The notes under the pieces: model-generated
Told to the model about the DNA's origin: nothing
Seen by the model: the letters and a program-made list of their open reading frames with translations, nothing else
Databases searched by the model: none
NCBI RefSeq assembly: GCF_902806685.2
Contig: NC_048543.1
Coordinates: 6,118,106 to 6,182,105 of the forward strand
DNA length: 64,000 nucleotides
Reading direction: 5' to 3'
Source: Maniola hyperantus
Taxonomy: Eukaryota > Arthropoda > Insecta > Lepidoptera > Nymphalidae
Part shown: positions 46,515-57,913 of the stretch, piece by piece
How positions within the stretch are numbered: the stretch's first letter is position 1
Layout: every line of letters begins with the position of its first letter
Translations under genes and position numbers: made by a program

Positions 46515-47943
46515 TGTTGCACTTATTTTTGTCGGATTTAACTTAAATACCTAGTTATTAACCTATAGTTTTTACGGTAAGGTTGCTTTCACAAACAAAT
46601 CACAAGATAATAATCTAAATCCCGCCCCCGGCCTAACCAATATACTCTGTGCCAACAACTTTGTATGGATTATTTTATTTATGTAAATAAACAAAGCAAT
46701 CAACCAAAATATTTTTTTCGTACCACCTGCTCAAAAAAGTGACATTCAATGCCACCACCGACCAGAAATAAAAGAAGACGCACTAGTCCATAGACTATAA
46801 ATTGAATGCCACAAAAAGCGTACATGACAATAGTCATTTTTAATCTGTTAAAAACAGGGAAAGAAAGTTGTAGGTACTGAATTTCATTCATCCCCTAGGG
46901 AGAGAATGTGATTTAAATTTGGAATACTAAGGTACCGAAATTTATACTGAACTTTTTTTTATTTTTTTTATTTATTCAGATACAAGATAGCCCTTGACTG
47001 CAATCTCACCTAATGGTAAGTGACGATGCAGTCTAAGGTGGGAGCGGGCTAACCTGGAAGGAGTATGGCAATTTTTATTAAACCCATACACCTTTGGTTT
47101 CTACACGGCATCATACCGGAACGTTAAATTGCTTGGCGGTACGGCTTTGCCGGTAGGGTGGTAACTAGCCACGGCCGAGGCCTCCCACCAGACAGACAGA
47201 CTACATCTGTGTTTTTTTTTTAAATTACCAACATAAAGAATGTTTAACAAATCCAATTTAGACACAGCAAGAACCACGAAGGTTTACACCATTGAGTTTG
47301 TATATAAAGCATTATACATCTTTTTGAAAAAGGAATACGCATTTATTATGCAGTTATGATTATTAAATAAAATTACGAAAACCGACAAGGCCGTATGAGA
47401 TTGATTGCCTTTGCTTTTCCGACAAAAAATATTAGTATAGGAATTTGCCGCGTTTTTGTTTTCTTCAAATACATAAACGTTAAGTTTATTTTAATTTATT
47501 TTTATAAATAAGTTAATGTTCTAAAAATACGTTTAATAAATGCTTATCTCATATTATTATTGTGTTATTTTTTTCGCAAATGGTACGAAAAGTAGAGTAT
47601 TTACCTCGGTGATAAAGCTGTCTTAGTCTTGGGTGAACTTAAATCCCTCGCTACACTCAGGACTCGTCTTAAATCCCTCGCTTCGCTCGTGATTTAAGTT
47701 TTTAACACCCTCGCTACGCTCGGGAGTAAACCTCGAGTCCTTCCTTACGCTCGCGATTTAAATCGTCACCCGCGACAGAAGACACTGCTTTATCCCCTTG
47801 GTTAATAATCTACTATTATATAGCAAACGCCAAACACGGTACTTTTTCCATAGATAAGCTTTTTCTGGCTTTTTCCCTATATCTGTCATCACATCATATG
47901 TCATATATCATCACTTAGATGAATGATTACCTGGATGGAACTA
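46515..47943. other. Spacer between Sec6 and the DD82E transposon
   Basis: 46965-47215 is a copy of the 'gcaatctcacct' repeat (gactgcaatctcacctaatg, ggagcgggctaacctggaag, gaggcctcccaccagacaga) also seen at 30595-30730. 47636-47775 holds degenerate direct repeats of cctcgct(a/t)c(a/g)ctc(a/g) spaced about 30-40 bases apart. The first 100 bases upstream of the Sec6 ATG should hold its promoter; none is obvious. The minus frame at 46700-46891 shows no domain. Confidence 0.5.
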
Positions 47944-50107
47944 GCGGCACGCTATGATGGCCGGTTTGACGTTTGTCCGCTCATGAAGTTCCGTATTAAT
48001 TGATAACGACTTTGAAGGAAATAATTGTATTACTTTATTGACGATAGTGATGTGCAGAGATTCATAAATTTTATCGAATGTAGTTTTAGGTTTAGGACTC
48101 AAAATTTATTTATTAAATTGATTTCTTAAATGTATACAAGTGTAGAAAAATCAGTTTGCACCATTTAAGGGGTGAATGTACTTGTGAATATGAACAATTT
48201 TCACTATGTGGACAAACCTCTGAAATCGCAAAAAAATATCAATAAATTTTTAAAAATGGAATCTAATACGATCGTCACATAGGATCGCTGGCTAGCACAA
48301 CTACTACCTCCGGCAAACTCGCGTCAATGCTCAATGCAAAACAAAGCAGTTTCGAATTGACGTTGCTTCGAAAAGTATAAACTGTCAGTGCAATGCGATT
48401 GTGATATAGTTTTGACCTGGCTTTGGATTTCAAATATTGATACTGCATTACTGTTGACCCTTGCTCGTTAATTTGGACTCTGTTCAAGCCCTTTGTTGTG
48501 GATTTCGTCGATATGACCGAACGTACGCAGAGAACTGTTCTAAATAGTCAGACACGTGAGTTCCTAATACGCCTTCGTAACTATTTCGATCGTGAAGCTC
48601 AAAATGGAGGGCCAATTTTACCTATAACGTCAGTGGTTGAACGCGTAGCTGATGCGCTTAATATTGGACAACGAACTGTTAGACGGATAACTAAAAAAAA
48701 ATATGGCGAGACTGGCACAGAAGAAAATAAACTTCACACACCAAAAAAGAGAAAACGAGCAAAACCAGTCGTAGGCATCGATAGCTTTGATGCCGATGCT
48801 ATCCGAAGACATGTTTACGGCTACTATTTACAGAAGGAGTATCCAACAAGAAAAAAGTTGGTGCATTCACTGAAGGAAGCTGGATTATTCTTCGGTGGGG
48901 AAAGTTCTTTAACGAAGATTTTGAAGACCATTGGATTTCGATACAAAAAATGTAACAAACGCAAAATATTGATGGAAAGATTTGATATAGCGATGGCAAG
49001 GTATACTTTTTTACGGCAAGTGAAAGAAATCAAAAATTGGCAAAATGTTGTGTTCTTGGATGAAACATGGCTTAATGCTAACCATACTGTAGGCCGTTCT
49101 TGGAACGATGACACAGCAGCATCTACTTCCAAAGTTCCTGTAGGAAAAGGATCGCGACTTATAATTTGTCACGCCGGAACCATCAACGGGTTTGTCGAAG
49201 GTTCTCTCATGGCTTTTGCGTCAAAAACCACTGGAGACTATCATGAAGACATGAATGGAGAAAAGTTTACTGAATGGTTTACCTCAATGTTGTGTAGCCT
49301 CCCTGAACCATCTATTATAATTATGGACAACGCCCCATACCACTCGATGCAAATTGACAAGCCACCTGCCCAATCCCAAAAGAAAGCTGATATCGTCGCA
49401 TGGCTTCGTAAAAATGGCGTAGATGCAAACATGAATATGTTAAAAGCGGAATTAGTACGTCTTTTAAAAGAAAACAAACCAACCAAGATCCGATACGTCA
49501 TTGACGAAATAGCATTAGAACATGGGCACAGAGTTATACGGTTACCGCCTTACCATTGTGAGTATAATGCGATTGAGTTGGTGTGGGCTCAAATTAAGGG
49601 ATATGCTGCAAGACACAATACAGAACCCCCATTTACCACAAAAAAAATGCTAAAATTATTAGAAGAAGCTTGTGAACATGTGACTAAAGGAGACTGGGAA
49701 AAGGTTGTGAATAGAACTGTTAAATTAATAAGGGAAGATTATGAAAGAGATGTGAAAATAGATAATATTATAGAAAACGAACATATAATTATTAATGTAT
49801 GTGATGATAGCAGTGACGACAGTGAAAATAGTAGTATGGACGAATCTGATTAATTATGGCCTTTTGTGGCACCTTTTTCGGTATCTTTTGTATTCATATG
49901 TTTCTTGTGTGCATATAAAGTATGTATATTCATTTTCGTTCAAATATTCAGTTCGTTCAAATAAATTAAATAAACATATACATTTTTGTTTTATTAAACC
50001 TATTTAATCAGGTACAAAAACAAAACTTAATTGTTTTTTGTTCGAGAATAAATTGACATTCCACATCACTATTGTAATGTGTCAAACCGGCCATCATAGC
50101 GTGCCGC
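47944..50107 (+). mobile_element. Full-length IS630-Tc1-mariner transposon, DD82E type
   Basis: Perfect 27-base terminal inverted repeats begin GCGGCACGCTATGATGGCCG (47944-47970) and end with their exact complement (50081-50107). Both are flanked by TA (47942-47943, 50108-50109), within a CTAG at either side. Inside each TIR a second inverted motif, atagtgatgtg / cacatcactat, lies near 48043 and 50064 and may be an inner transposase-binding site. The element is 2164 bases with one intact transposase gene. Matching ends, an intact frame and a clean target duplication suggest recent insertion. Confidence 0.9.
48513..49853 (+). CDS. DDE transposase, DD82E
   Basis: 446 residues from ATG 48513, uninterrupted. 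The N-terminal third has two helix-turn-helix-like parts: ITSVVERVADALNIGQRTVR, and a KEYPTRKKLVHSLKEAG segment followed by GESSLTKILKTIGFRYKKC. The catalytic triad is D183 (FLDETWLN), D272 (IIMDNAPYHS) and E355 (YNAIELVWAQIK). The spacing between the second D and the E is 82 residues, against 34-41 in usual Tc1/mariner groups. The extra stretch includes a charged helical piece (MLKAELVRLLKENKPTK). The LPPYHCEYN motif before the E and the acidic Ser/Asp tail fit IS630-Tc1-mariner. As I recall, DD82E defines the group named Sailor; I have not checked. No nuclear localisation signal other than KKRKRAK near residue 80. Confidence 0.93.
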   Translation: MTERTQRTVLNSQTREFLIRLRNYFDREAQNGGPILPITSVVERVADALNIGQRTVRRITKKKYGETGTEENKLHTPKKRKRAKPVVGIDSFDADAIRRHVYGYYLQKEYPTRKKLVHSLKEAGLFFGGESSLTKILKTIGFRYKKCNKRKILMERFDIAMARYTFLRQVKEIKNWQNVVFLDETWLNANHTVGRSWNDDTAASTSKVPVGKGSRLIICHAGTINGFVEGSLMAFASKTTGDYHEDMNGEKFTEWFTSMLCSLPEPSIIIMDNAPYHSMQIDKPPAQSQKKADIVAWLRKNGVDANMNMLKAELVRLLKENKPTKIRYVIDEIALEHGHRVIRLPPYHCEYNAIELVWAQIKGYAARHNTEPPFTTKKMLKLLEEACEHVTKGDWEKVVNRTVKLIREDYERDVKIDNIIENEHIIINVCDDSSDDSENSSMDESD

Positions 50108-50304
50108 TAGTTTAAGCTCCAAATGCGTGTCAATTCATTTATGTGTGCGTGCGTCATCTTGTCACTGTGTGCACCCATATACGGTTGGGACGACGAATTT
50201 TTTAAGGATATCGATATTACAGCTAAATTAATTCTCTATGTTCAGATGACGGAATACTTTCATTAAAAAACAGTAAATCTCTTCGAATATTTTTTTATTT
50301 ATAA

Positions 50305-50712
50305 ATGCGAAAGTGTGTTTGTCCTTCTTTCACGCCCTAACTAAACAAGCAATCGAATTGATTTTTGGATATATTTGAAAGGACGGAGAAGTAACAAAGG
50401 AAAGGTACTAATCCTCGCGGACGAAGTCGCGGGCATCAGCTAGTACTTAGTATAAAAGGAAACACATTTTAATTAATTCAAATCAATTTATTGAGTAAAA
50501 AGAAGATAGGCAAACAGTTTGTTGGTTCTACTTCCCACCGCTTCAAATGTAGGTAGATAAGAAATGTGACTTGTTTTAGGATCGTCTTTATACGTGAAAC
50601 AAATTAGATCTAAGTTGAGATCAGCTGGCATATTATAGCTGCTCGATACTCTCTAGGATAGGATTTCCACACGCCACGGTCTTGCGCCAACACCATCCGA
50701 CTCCCTGCGACT
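50305..50712. repeat. 'cgaagtcgcgggcatc' repeat and a LINE tail fragment
   Basis: 50305-50445 is a short plus-oriented copy (ataaatgcgaaagtgtgttt to cggacgaagtcgcgggcatc). 50640-50712 on the minus strand reads GVWKSYPREYRAA after LAQDR, the W-K tail type of RTE-like LINEs, related to 14094-14215. Confidence 0.5.
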
Positions 50713-51001
50713 CTCTTTACAATCTGTTAAAAAAAACAAGTAATGAAATTAAAAAGCTATAAGACTCACGATGAACTACAGTGGCCCTGGTAAGTTTTAT
50801 TTTCCTTATTACTGACCAAAAATAGATGTATTTGACGATTCAAAATTAAGAACTTCTAAAAGTTTATAATTGAATAAAAAATTATCCTCAATAACAGTCT
50901 TTACCAACTACTTACCTACTCCTGCAACATGACATTGAGGAGTTGGATTAGTGATTAGTTGTTACAAAGTTTATACCTACCTGGCAGCCAGCCTGGGTAG
51001 C

Positions 51002-51618
51002 CTAGTATCTATTCACAATCAGCAGACCCAAGGCTTCTAAGGTAGATAAAGTTCGACTCGTTTTGGTTTCACTATTAGCCAGCTCTTGACGTGGTTTTAG
51101 TTTCTTTATAACCTGAAATAAAATTTTATTTGTCATGCTTTTAAACATGCAAAATTCCTTATGATCGTCATAGGGATTTTTGCATTTTTAACAAAAATTA
51201 AAAAAAAAACTAAAACATAAGAAATAATTTACTTCCTCAAAACTGCAAATCAATAGTTGGTCTCTTTTTGTTTAACTATGGTCAAGGACATTTTGGAAAT
51301 CTACAAAAGTATGCAAATATTATTAAAACGATAAATTTGATTTTATCGATAAAGTATGTACACACATCACTACAAATGAGGCCTAAAATAATGCATTAAA
51401 TAAATATTAAATTACGCTATGAAACGTGATTTTGTTACTTTGTCACGAGATGATTACACTTAAAATATGCAAATCTTTAATTTTCAGCAATTTTCGGAGT
51501 AAAAATCGCGGTTGGAAGCGATGAAATAATTATTAAACACTTACCCATAAAAATACAATTCTGGAGCTTTTACGCCCCCTTCCGTAGATCTGGAGGTAAA
51601 AAACACACCGTCACACAT
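51002..51618 (-). CDS. Possible 64-residue protein with a 10-base microexon
   Basis: Inferred exons 51545-51618, 51233-51242 and 51002-51112. Exon 1 encodes MCDGVFFTSRSTEGG and KAPELYFY and ends at GTAAGTG in phase 2. The last exon follows a clean TTTCAG and reads VIKKLKPRQELANSETK to LLIVNRY and a stop, in phase 0. Joining them directly gives a stop. A 10-base exon between TTTGCAG and GTAAATT supplies exactly the missing phase and adds FEE. I do not recognise the protein. It lies head-to-head with ALG7, with 413 bases between start codons, so a shared promoter is possible. The alternative is that one or both exons are chance frames. Confidence 0.4.
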
Positions 51619-52031
51619 TTTGTTTTCGCTTTTAAGCTTACTTTTGATTAAAATTCTTTGGAGCTAGGTCATAGAGATAGTATACATCATCTAAGAGGTA
51701 GGTCAACTCTTTGAGGTAGGTATTCTGTTTATCATTTTGACAGAACTACCTACCCAACCTTACCTGAACCTACCCACATTTGTTTACTCATCATTGTTTT
51801 TCCTGTTCCGTGGATGAACCTACCAGACTAGCAACAGACTAGTATATAGTGATCTGTGTAACCAAAGAGTATATAATCACTATGTGTGTAACCTACTAAA
51901 TGTACAAAACATTTAGGTCCATTTTTCGGTCTACAATTCGGTCCTTGCCTAAGATTGCAGATAGAAATAGAATAGAAGCTAAATAATTTTGAAATGTGAA
52001 AGAAAGTCGCTACAATACCTTCTCGGGGATC
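51619..52031. promoter_or_regulatory. Candidate bidirectional promoter region
   Basis: Lies between the minus-strand start at 51616-51618 and the ALG7 start at 52032. It is free of interspersed repeats, unusual here, and has no TATA box at a suitable place. It contains several acctacc/ggtaggt repeats of unclear meaning. Confidence 0.35.
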
Positions 52032-55000
52032 ATGTGGTCTTTTATAATCTTAATTATTTTATCCATAATCGCGTACTTTTTAACTGATGAATTAATACCG
52101 AAGTTAAAAAGTTTATTTAAAAATGCTGGCTTATTCGGAATCGATTTATGCAAGGTATCTAAGGACAAAATGTAAGTACTAACCATTATAGGTACTGTAA
52201 TGTTATAAAAATTCATGAAAAAAGTTCTAAGAATAATGTGTTTAGGGTCCCGTTGGCACCCTATAATTTTAATACTAATAACTAAGACTCCGCTGTCCGT
52301 CCGTCTGTCTGTCAGTGGGCTGTATCCCGTGAACCGTAATAGGTAGAGACCTGAAATTTTCACAGAATGTGTATTTCTATACCTATAACAACAAATCCTA
52401 AAAAAACTTGTACAATGGTACCGAACCCTTCCTGTGCAAGTCCGACTCTCACTTGACCAATTTTATGAAATAATATGTTGTATGCCTCTATTGTTGAAAA
52501 ATCTTGTGCACCACCTTTGTTTGTTGTTGCGATAAATGAGACATGAACGCATAGATAATTGACAGTCAGACAAAATATCATTGATTTTAATAAGAACCCT
52601 TATTTTAAATGCGATAGTGTGTTTGTTTATTGGTTTGTCCTTCAATCACGTCGCAACAGAGCAACGGATTGACGTGATTTTTTGCATGGGTATAGTTAAA
52701 GGCCTGGAGAGTGACATAGGCTACTTTTTATCCCGGAAAAATCAGAGTTTCCACTGCAATTTTAAAACCATAATCTACGCAAACGAAATGGGCAGGCATC
52801 AGCTAGTAAAGTATAATATTAAATTTGTTTTAGCCCAGAAGCAATTGGAGTGATTTCAGGATGCATATTTTTAATAACAATCTTGTTATTTATCCCAATA
52901 TGCTTTGGGAACAGCCTAATGGATAGAGGAAACTTTCCACACAATGAAGTAAGTATGAATTCTTCAGTCATCGAAGAATATTAGTAAATGGTATTATTTT
53001 ATGTATTTCTTAGCCTGTAGCACCCCTGGTAATGTGCCACAAGTTTTTCGAAGCATGCTCATCACTGTCAGACACAGGTGTGTAAACTCTGCTCCAATAT
53101 CTATGTATTCAGTGTACCCTCTCATTGTGGCACACACACTATTATATGTACTTGCCTTCACGTTTTAGAATATATATTGTATGAGCTTTGTCCAAATTTT
53201 TTTTTTAGTTTGCAGAACTATTAGCAGCGTTACTGTCAATCTGTTGTATGCTACTGTTAGGATTTGCTGATGACGTGTTGAATTTAAAATGGAGATATAA
53301 GTTGCTGTTACCAACCATTGCATCACTGCCATTACTGGTTGTGTATTATGTCAACTTCAACTCCACAACATTTATTGTACCAATACCTTTACGCCAGTTC
53401 TTTGGGATATCTGTGAATATTGGTAAGAATTTTATTTTATACTTCTTTATTATTTTAAATAACTAAAAACCAATTATTTTACCTATTTTAACTTCATATT
53501 TTATTAATAACTAGATGATGCCCGCCACTTCCTCCGCATTGATTTAGGTTTTTAAAAATCTGTGGGTACTCATTGATTTTCTGGAATAAAAAGTAGCCTA
53601 TGACCTTCCTCGGGATACAAACTATCCCTGTACCAAATTTCGTCAAAATCAGTTGAATTGAATTATTATCATGAATTATTTTTGTATTTTTTGTTAAGTA
53701 CTACTCTTATTATGTTTATACTTATATTTACTCTTATTTATATTATAGTATTATTCTTTAAGTTCTTCAAATAATATATGATTAGTGCTACTTTTTGATC
53801 TCGTAATTACACATTTCGTATGTTTATTTTACTTGTTATGCACAAAATATTATTTTATTAACGATTTTAATCTGAACCGGAATGGACGACACCACTATTT
53901 TTGTTAACAGTTTGTTAAGTATCATTATTTTTAAGTTTGACATTTCTGTCATTTAAGTCTCTGGAATTTAAAAAAACCGACCAAGTGCGAGTCAGGCTCG
54001 CGCAATGAGGGTTCCGTACTACAGTCGTATTTTTTCAACATTTTGCACGATTATTCAAAAACTATGATGCATAAAAATAAATAAAAATCTGTTTTAGAAT
54101 GTACAGGTGAAGACCTTTCATATGATACCCCACTTGATATAGTCACTCACTTCAAAAGTTGAAAATACTAATTATTAGTTCATGACCACAATTTTTTTTT
54201 GTGTGATCTAACCCTAAATTCGAGCTTTTCAGATTTTTCCCCAAATGTCAGCTATAAGATCTACCTACCTGCCAAATTTCATGATTCTAGGAAAACGGGA
54301 AGTACCCTGTAGGTTTCTTGACAGACAGACAGACAGACAACAAAGTGATCCTATAAGGGTTCAGTTTTTCCTTTTGAGGTACGGAAGCCTAAAAATAGAC
54401 GATAGATTGAAGGCCTGATTCCTAATTCCATGGATATATCACATACTCATCATTTGTATTATTTAATATTGTTACAGGTTTTCTTTATTATATCTATATG
54501 GGAATGTTGGCAGTATTTTGCACTAATGCAATCAATATTCTAGCTGGCATAAATGGCCTAGAAGTTGGACAGTCTGTAATTATTGCCATGTCAATAATAA
54601 TTTTTAATATTGTCGAGTTGAGTGGGGATCAGTATAAAGCTCATAACTTCTCTCTTCACATAATGATTCCCTACCTTGCTACTACACTGGCCTTGTTAAA
54701 ACATAATTGGTAAGCTTAATATTATTATTATCAACATTAGAAAAGTATATTTTTCTAATATAATGCCAGTATTATAACTTTGCACTATAACAATATATTG
54801 TAATTGTGCAAAGCTGCTAAATAATTGTGATATTATTTTATTATAAACATTAAAATCTCTCATAATTCGGGATTGTGTAGACCAAAGCCTATTCTCTAAA
54901 AAAAAACTATTCTACCGATTTGGCTTTGAGCTAACTTTTTGTGTTTTATATGTCATGTTGAATGTTTTGATCATGTCTTGATAAAAATTTAAATGCTGTT

Positions 55001-55533
55001 ATAAATAGGTATCTTTATTTTCCAGGTACCCATCCAAAGTTTTTGTTGGAGATACATTTTGCTATGTATCTGGTATGACATTTGCAGTAGTCAGTATCCT
55101 CAGTCATTTTAGTAAAACGGTTCTGTTATTTTTTCTGCCCCAAATTATCAACTTCTTATATTCTGTACCACAACTTTTCCGTATTGTACCCTGTCCCAGA
55201 CACAGAATTCCAAAATATAGCGCGGAAACAGACTTGCTGCATGCTAGCAGAACAGTTATTTTAAAGAAAGACCTGTCATTCTTGACTAAAATTGTTCTAC
55301 ATATTTTTACTTTTCTGAAGTTGGTAGATAAAGTAGAAGATAGTGATGGTATAATGCTAAATAACCTGACGTTAATAAACCTGTTTCTAATAAAAATGGG
55401 ACCAATGTCAGAGATTAGATTAACTAAAAGTTTATTAGTCTTTCAAATTTTTTGCACATGTATAGCATTTTTAATAAGGTACCCTATGGCGTCTTATTTT
55501 TATGATGTACATATATATAATAATTTAGTATAA
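52032..55533 (+). CDS. Alg7: UDP-GlcNAc:dolichyl-phosphate GlcNAc-1-phosphotransferase
   Basis: Five exons: 52032-52171, 52834-52948, 53209-53422, 54478-54709, 55026-55533. All joins are in phase, giving 402 residues (human DPAGT1 is 408). It transfers GlcNAc-1-phosphate from UDP-GlcNAc to dolichyl phosphate, the first step of N-glycan assembly on the ER membrane and the target of tunicamycin. Family signatures: LFGIDLCK and IPEAIGVISG near the N-terminus; the Mg2+/substrate motif GFADDVLNLKWRYK; NAINILAGINGLEVGQS; FVGDTFCYVSGM; and a loop PRHRIPKY equivalent to the HxxP-type nucleotide loop. Most of the rest is hydrophobic, consistent with about ten membrane helices. The final residues after YFYDVHIYNNLV are non-conserved. 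Introns 1-3 carry interspersed repeats. Confidence 0.95.
52237..52807. repeat. 'gggttccgtacc' repeat (minus) and 'cgaagtcgcgggcatc' repeat (plus) in ALG7 intron 1
   Basis: 52237-52470 has ttagggtcccgttggcaccc, ctccgctgtccgtccgtctg and tcactctgacttgacca-like tail blocks in minus sense. 52593-52807 runs aacccttattttaaatgcga to aaatgggcaggcatcagcta. The intron has little other sequence. Confidence 0.65.
53513..53660 (-). repeat. 'cgaagtcgcgggcatc' repeat, truncated
   Basis: gatgatgcccgccacttcct to aatttcgtcaaaatcagttg; the tail after the cggttgaacgg-type block is missing. It lies in ALG7 intron 3. Confidence 0.6.
53970..54395 (+). repeat. Longest copy of the 'gggttccgtacc' repeat
   Basis: Starts aaaaaaccgaccaagtgcga, then ctcgcgcaatgagggttccg, ttagaatgtacaggtgaaga, ccaaatttcatgattctagg and ends cttttgaggtacggaagcct. 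About 425 bases, and collinear with the nested fragments at 955-1035 and 1325-1555. A good type copy. Confidence 0.75.
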
Positions 55534-55571
55534 ATTATAGAAAGTGTCTAGACGGCCATGAGTGGTGGTTT

Positions 55572-55577
55572 AATAAA
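55572..55577 (+). terminator. Polyadenylation signal candidate of ALG7
   Basis: AATAAA 39 bases after the stop codon, followed by a second AATAAA about 14 bases on. Confidence 0.5.
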
Positions 55578-56023
55578 ATAACAATAAATACCCTGCCACT
55601 AGTTTTGGGTTAAGAAATTACACTCTATCGCAAGTTATTAGGTTATACAATTTGTTTTTTAAACCAAACTGATAAGGTTCCATTTTTAATGGGTGTGTCA
55701 TACTGTCTAGTATGCTTATGGTAGCCGGCGAACCCCATTATCAAAGTAGTAGTAGTAGAATGAAATCTGCATACTCGCTCGAAAATGAGGTCCAGAATGA
55801 GATAAGACTATGTGGCCAAGTGGAGTAAAGGGGGGAAGTGGCAAGCAAAGCGAACTTGCAGTCACAGTGACGAACGTAGCGAATAGGCTAGTTGACACTT
55901 TTTTTAAGTTGGTCTTAAATGGTTAATATTTGTCCTATTAGATCAAAAAAACTAACACTATATTTTTTTGCGCCCTAAAAACCGTAAAACTTTAATTTAA
56001 AAATATATTTTTCTTAGACAGGT

Positions 56024-56736
56024 GAAAACACTGTCGGCCATGTTTGGCCGATAGATTATTTATGCTCTGACGTCATGCATTTGTAAACAACAGCATAACC
56101 TCCCAAAGTTTAATAAACATGACTTCTATAATACTAGTTTACATGAAAAATATAGTAATTATCGTTATTGTATCATCCGAGAATGTAAAAACGCATCGAT
56201 AAAGACCACAGGAAAGTTGTGGATTAGAGTGCCCAGTGAAATAAATATACGTAACACGCGAAGACTTGCTTAAAGGGATCCTATATCACTAACGACTGCA
56301 ACCCAAATTTATTTTTGCAAAGATCACTTTGTTGTAAGTCTTACTTACTTAATAACTTATTCAATTTATAAAGAGAAAACGATAATTTTTTACGTTTACT
56401 ATGTTATTAGTGAGAAATATATAAAAACTAGCTTATGCTCGTGACTTCGCCCGCGTGGACTTCATAAATTTCAAACCCCCATTTAACCCACTCAGGGGTG
56501 GAATTTCAAAAAATCCTTTCCTAGTGGATACCTTCTCTTTACCTACAAAGAACACACCCACCAAATTTCATGTATCTAGGACCAGCTGTTTAGATGTTTA
56601 GGCTGTGCGTTGATATATAAGTTAGTCAGGAGGACTTGAAATTTTATATATATGGATACTACGTTAGTCAATACGGATGACATTTGTTTGTTTACATATT
56701 TAATGACGTCACATCATGGCTGACAGCGTTTTCTGA
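56024..56736 (+). mobile_element. TIR-bounded element with a THAP-domain pseudo-exon
   Basis: gaaaacactgtcggccatg, then tgacgtcatgcatttgtaaa at the left is mirrored at the right by ttacatatttaatgacgtca and catggctgacagcgttttc. Between them, 56128-56333 reads YRYCIIRECKNASIKTTG, LWIRVPSE, an in-frame stop, RDPIS and IYFCKDHFV, then GTAAGTC. That is the C-x4-C ... W ... P ... C-x2-H-F plan of a THAP zinc finger ending at a splice donor. THAP domains form the DNA-binding part of P-element transposases. Some 215 bases inside (56425-56640) are a minus-oriented 'ctgactgatctatcaacgc' repeat. Decayed and non-autonomous. Confidence 0.55.
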
Positions 56737-57534
56737 GTTTCAAATAAAAATAAAAACTGTATTTAATTAAATTGGATTTATATATCCATCCTGCGTTTTT
56801 AATAATTGTTATTGATATATTTCGTTGTCTTAAGCAAAATACTATAATAAATAATCATTTATTGGACGAAATTAGATATGAGTCAAGTAGCCTATTCTGA
56901 AGGGAAATTGGGAACAGTACGACTATGTCAAAATAAATTATTTCTTAGAAATTACTAAATTGAGGGTCTTCCGAAATTTGTAAAATCAACGTCGGCAGTT
57001 AGTTTTAAATTCGTTAACCATTTTAAATTATCGATAAGATCTCACACATTTTGTTACTCGGAAAATAAGGCAGGTCTGTCTCTACCGGAATCTTGCTCTG
57101 GCGTAAATGAAGCTTAAAACGACCATTTGTGGCCTGCTAGACTGCTTATTATATTATTGTACATAAGTAATACAATCATACAAAAACTAAAAGAATTTAA
57201 TATATTTTTATAAAATCTCATGTCATCAAGTATATTTTATTGTAAAATAATGACGTAATAAAAGAACTTAGTTTAGTTATTTAACGGGAAACTTGAAACT
57301 TAAACACAGACTTAAAACAATATTTGGATGTGTTTGTGTAATATGTTTATATTATAATGTGAATCTTGCACATTTTAAGGCCAAAGCTGTGCTGTGTATA
57401 GCATTAATTAATTATAATATTATTATTGATAATATTATAAGTGATATAAACCATGCTTGTACCTACATTGTTTTATTATTCATCAGATTAATTCCTAAAT
57501 GTTGTATCTGCTATATAGAAGTTATCAGTTCTGG
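56737..57534. other. Gene-free AT-rich spacer
   Basis: No recognisable gene or repeat family. The frame 57293-57610 is Cys/Ile-rich, lacks any motif and runs into the repeat at 57535. Confidence 0.4.
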
Positions 57535-57723
57535 GTATAAATGCGAAAGTGTGTTTGTTTGTCCTTCAATCCCGTCGCAACGGATCAACATGATTTTTGC
57601 ATGGGTATAGTTAAAGACCGGAGAGTGACATACCTATGCTACTTTTTATTCCAAAAAATCAAAGTTCCCATGGGATTTTAAAAACCTAAATCCACGCGAA
57701 CGAAGTCGCGGGCATCAGCTAGT
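57535..57723 (+). repeat. Full 'cgaagtcgcgggcatc' repeat
   Basis: ctgggtataaatgcgaaagt, ttgtccttcaatcccgtcgc, cctaaatccacgcgaacgaa, gtcgcgggcatcagctagtg. It is the short subtype with 'ccttcaatc(a/c)cgtcgcaac', also seen at 23335, 35640, 45452 and 52593. Confidence 0.75.
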
Positions 57724-57907
57724 GTTTGTATAATTTAATTGATCTACCTACTTATACAAGTAGGTGAAACCTGTTTAATTTAAAAGTTAATAAAATGCTA
57801 AGAAGTTATATGTACTTTGAAGAAAAGAAGTTCCCTTAAAGCATGCGCCACATTCTTCTCATAATCATTTAATCATTTGTATGCAATCTTTAAATTATAG
57901 TAATTAC

Positions 57908-57913
57908 TTTATT
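57908..57913 (-). terminator. Possible polyadenylation signal of VPS54
   Basis: AATAAA on the minus strand, about 385 bases past the stop codon. Several other AT-rich candidates lie closer. Confidence 0.3.

Noticed and set aside
46700..46891. 63-codon minus frame upstream of Sec6
   Set aside because: Hydrophobic but without signal-peptide context, splice sites or a family match.
57293..57610. 105-codon frame
   Set aside because: Starts in AT-rich spacer and ends in an interspersed repeat; no motif.
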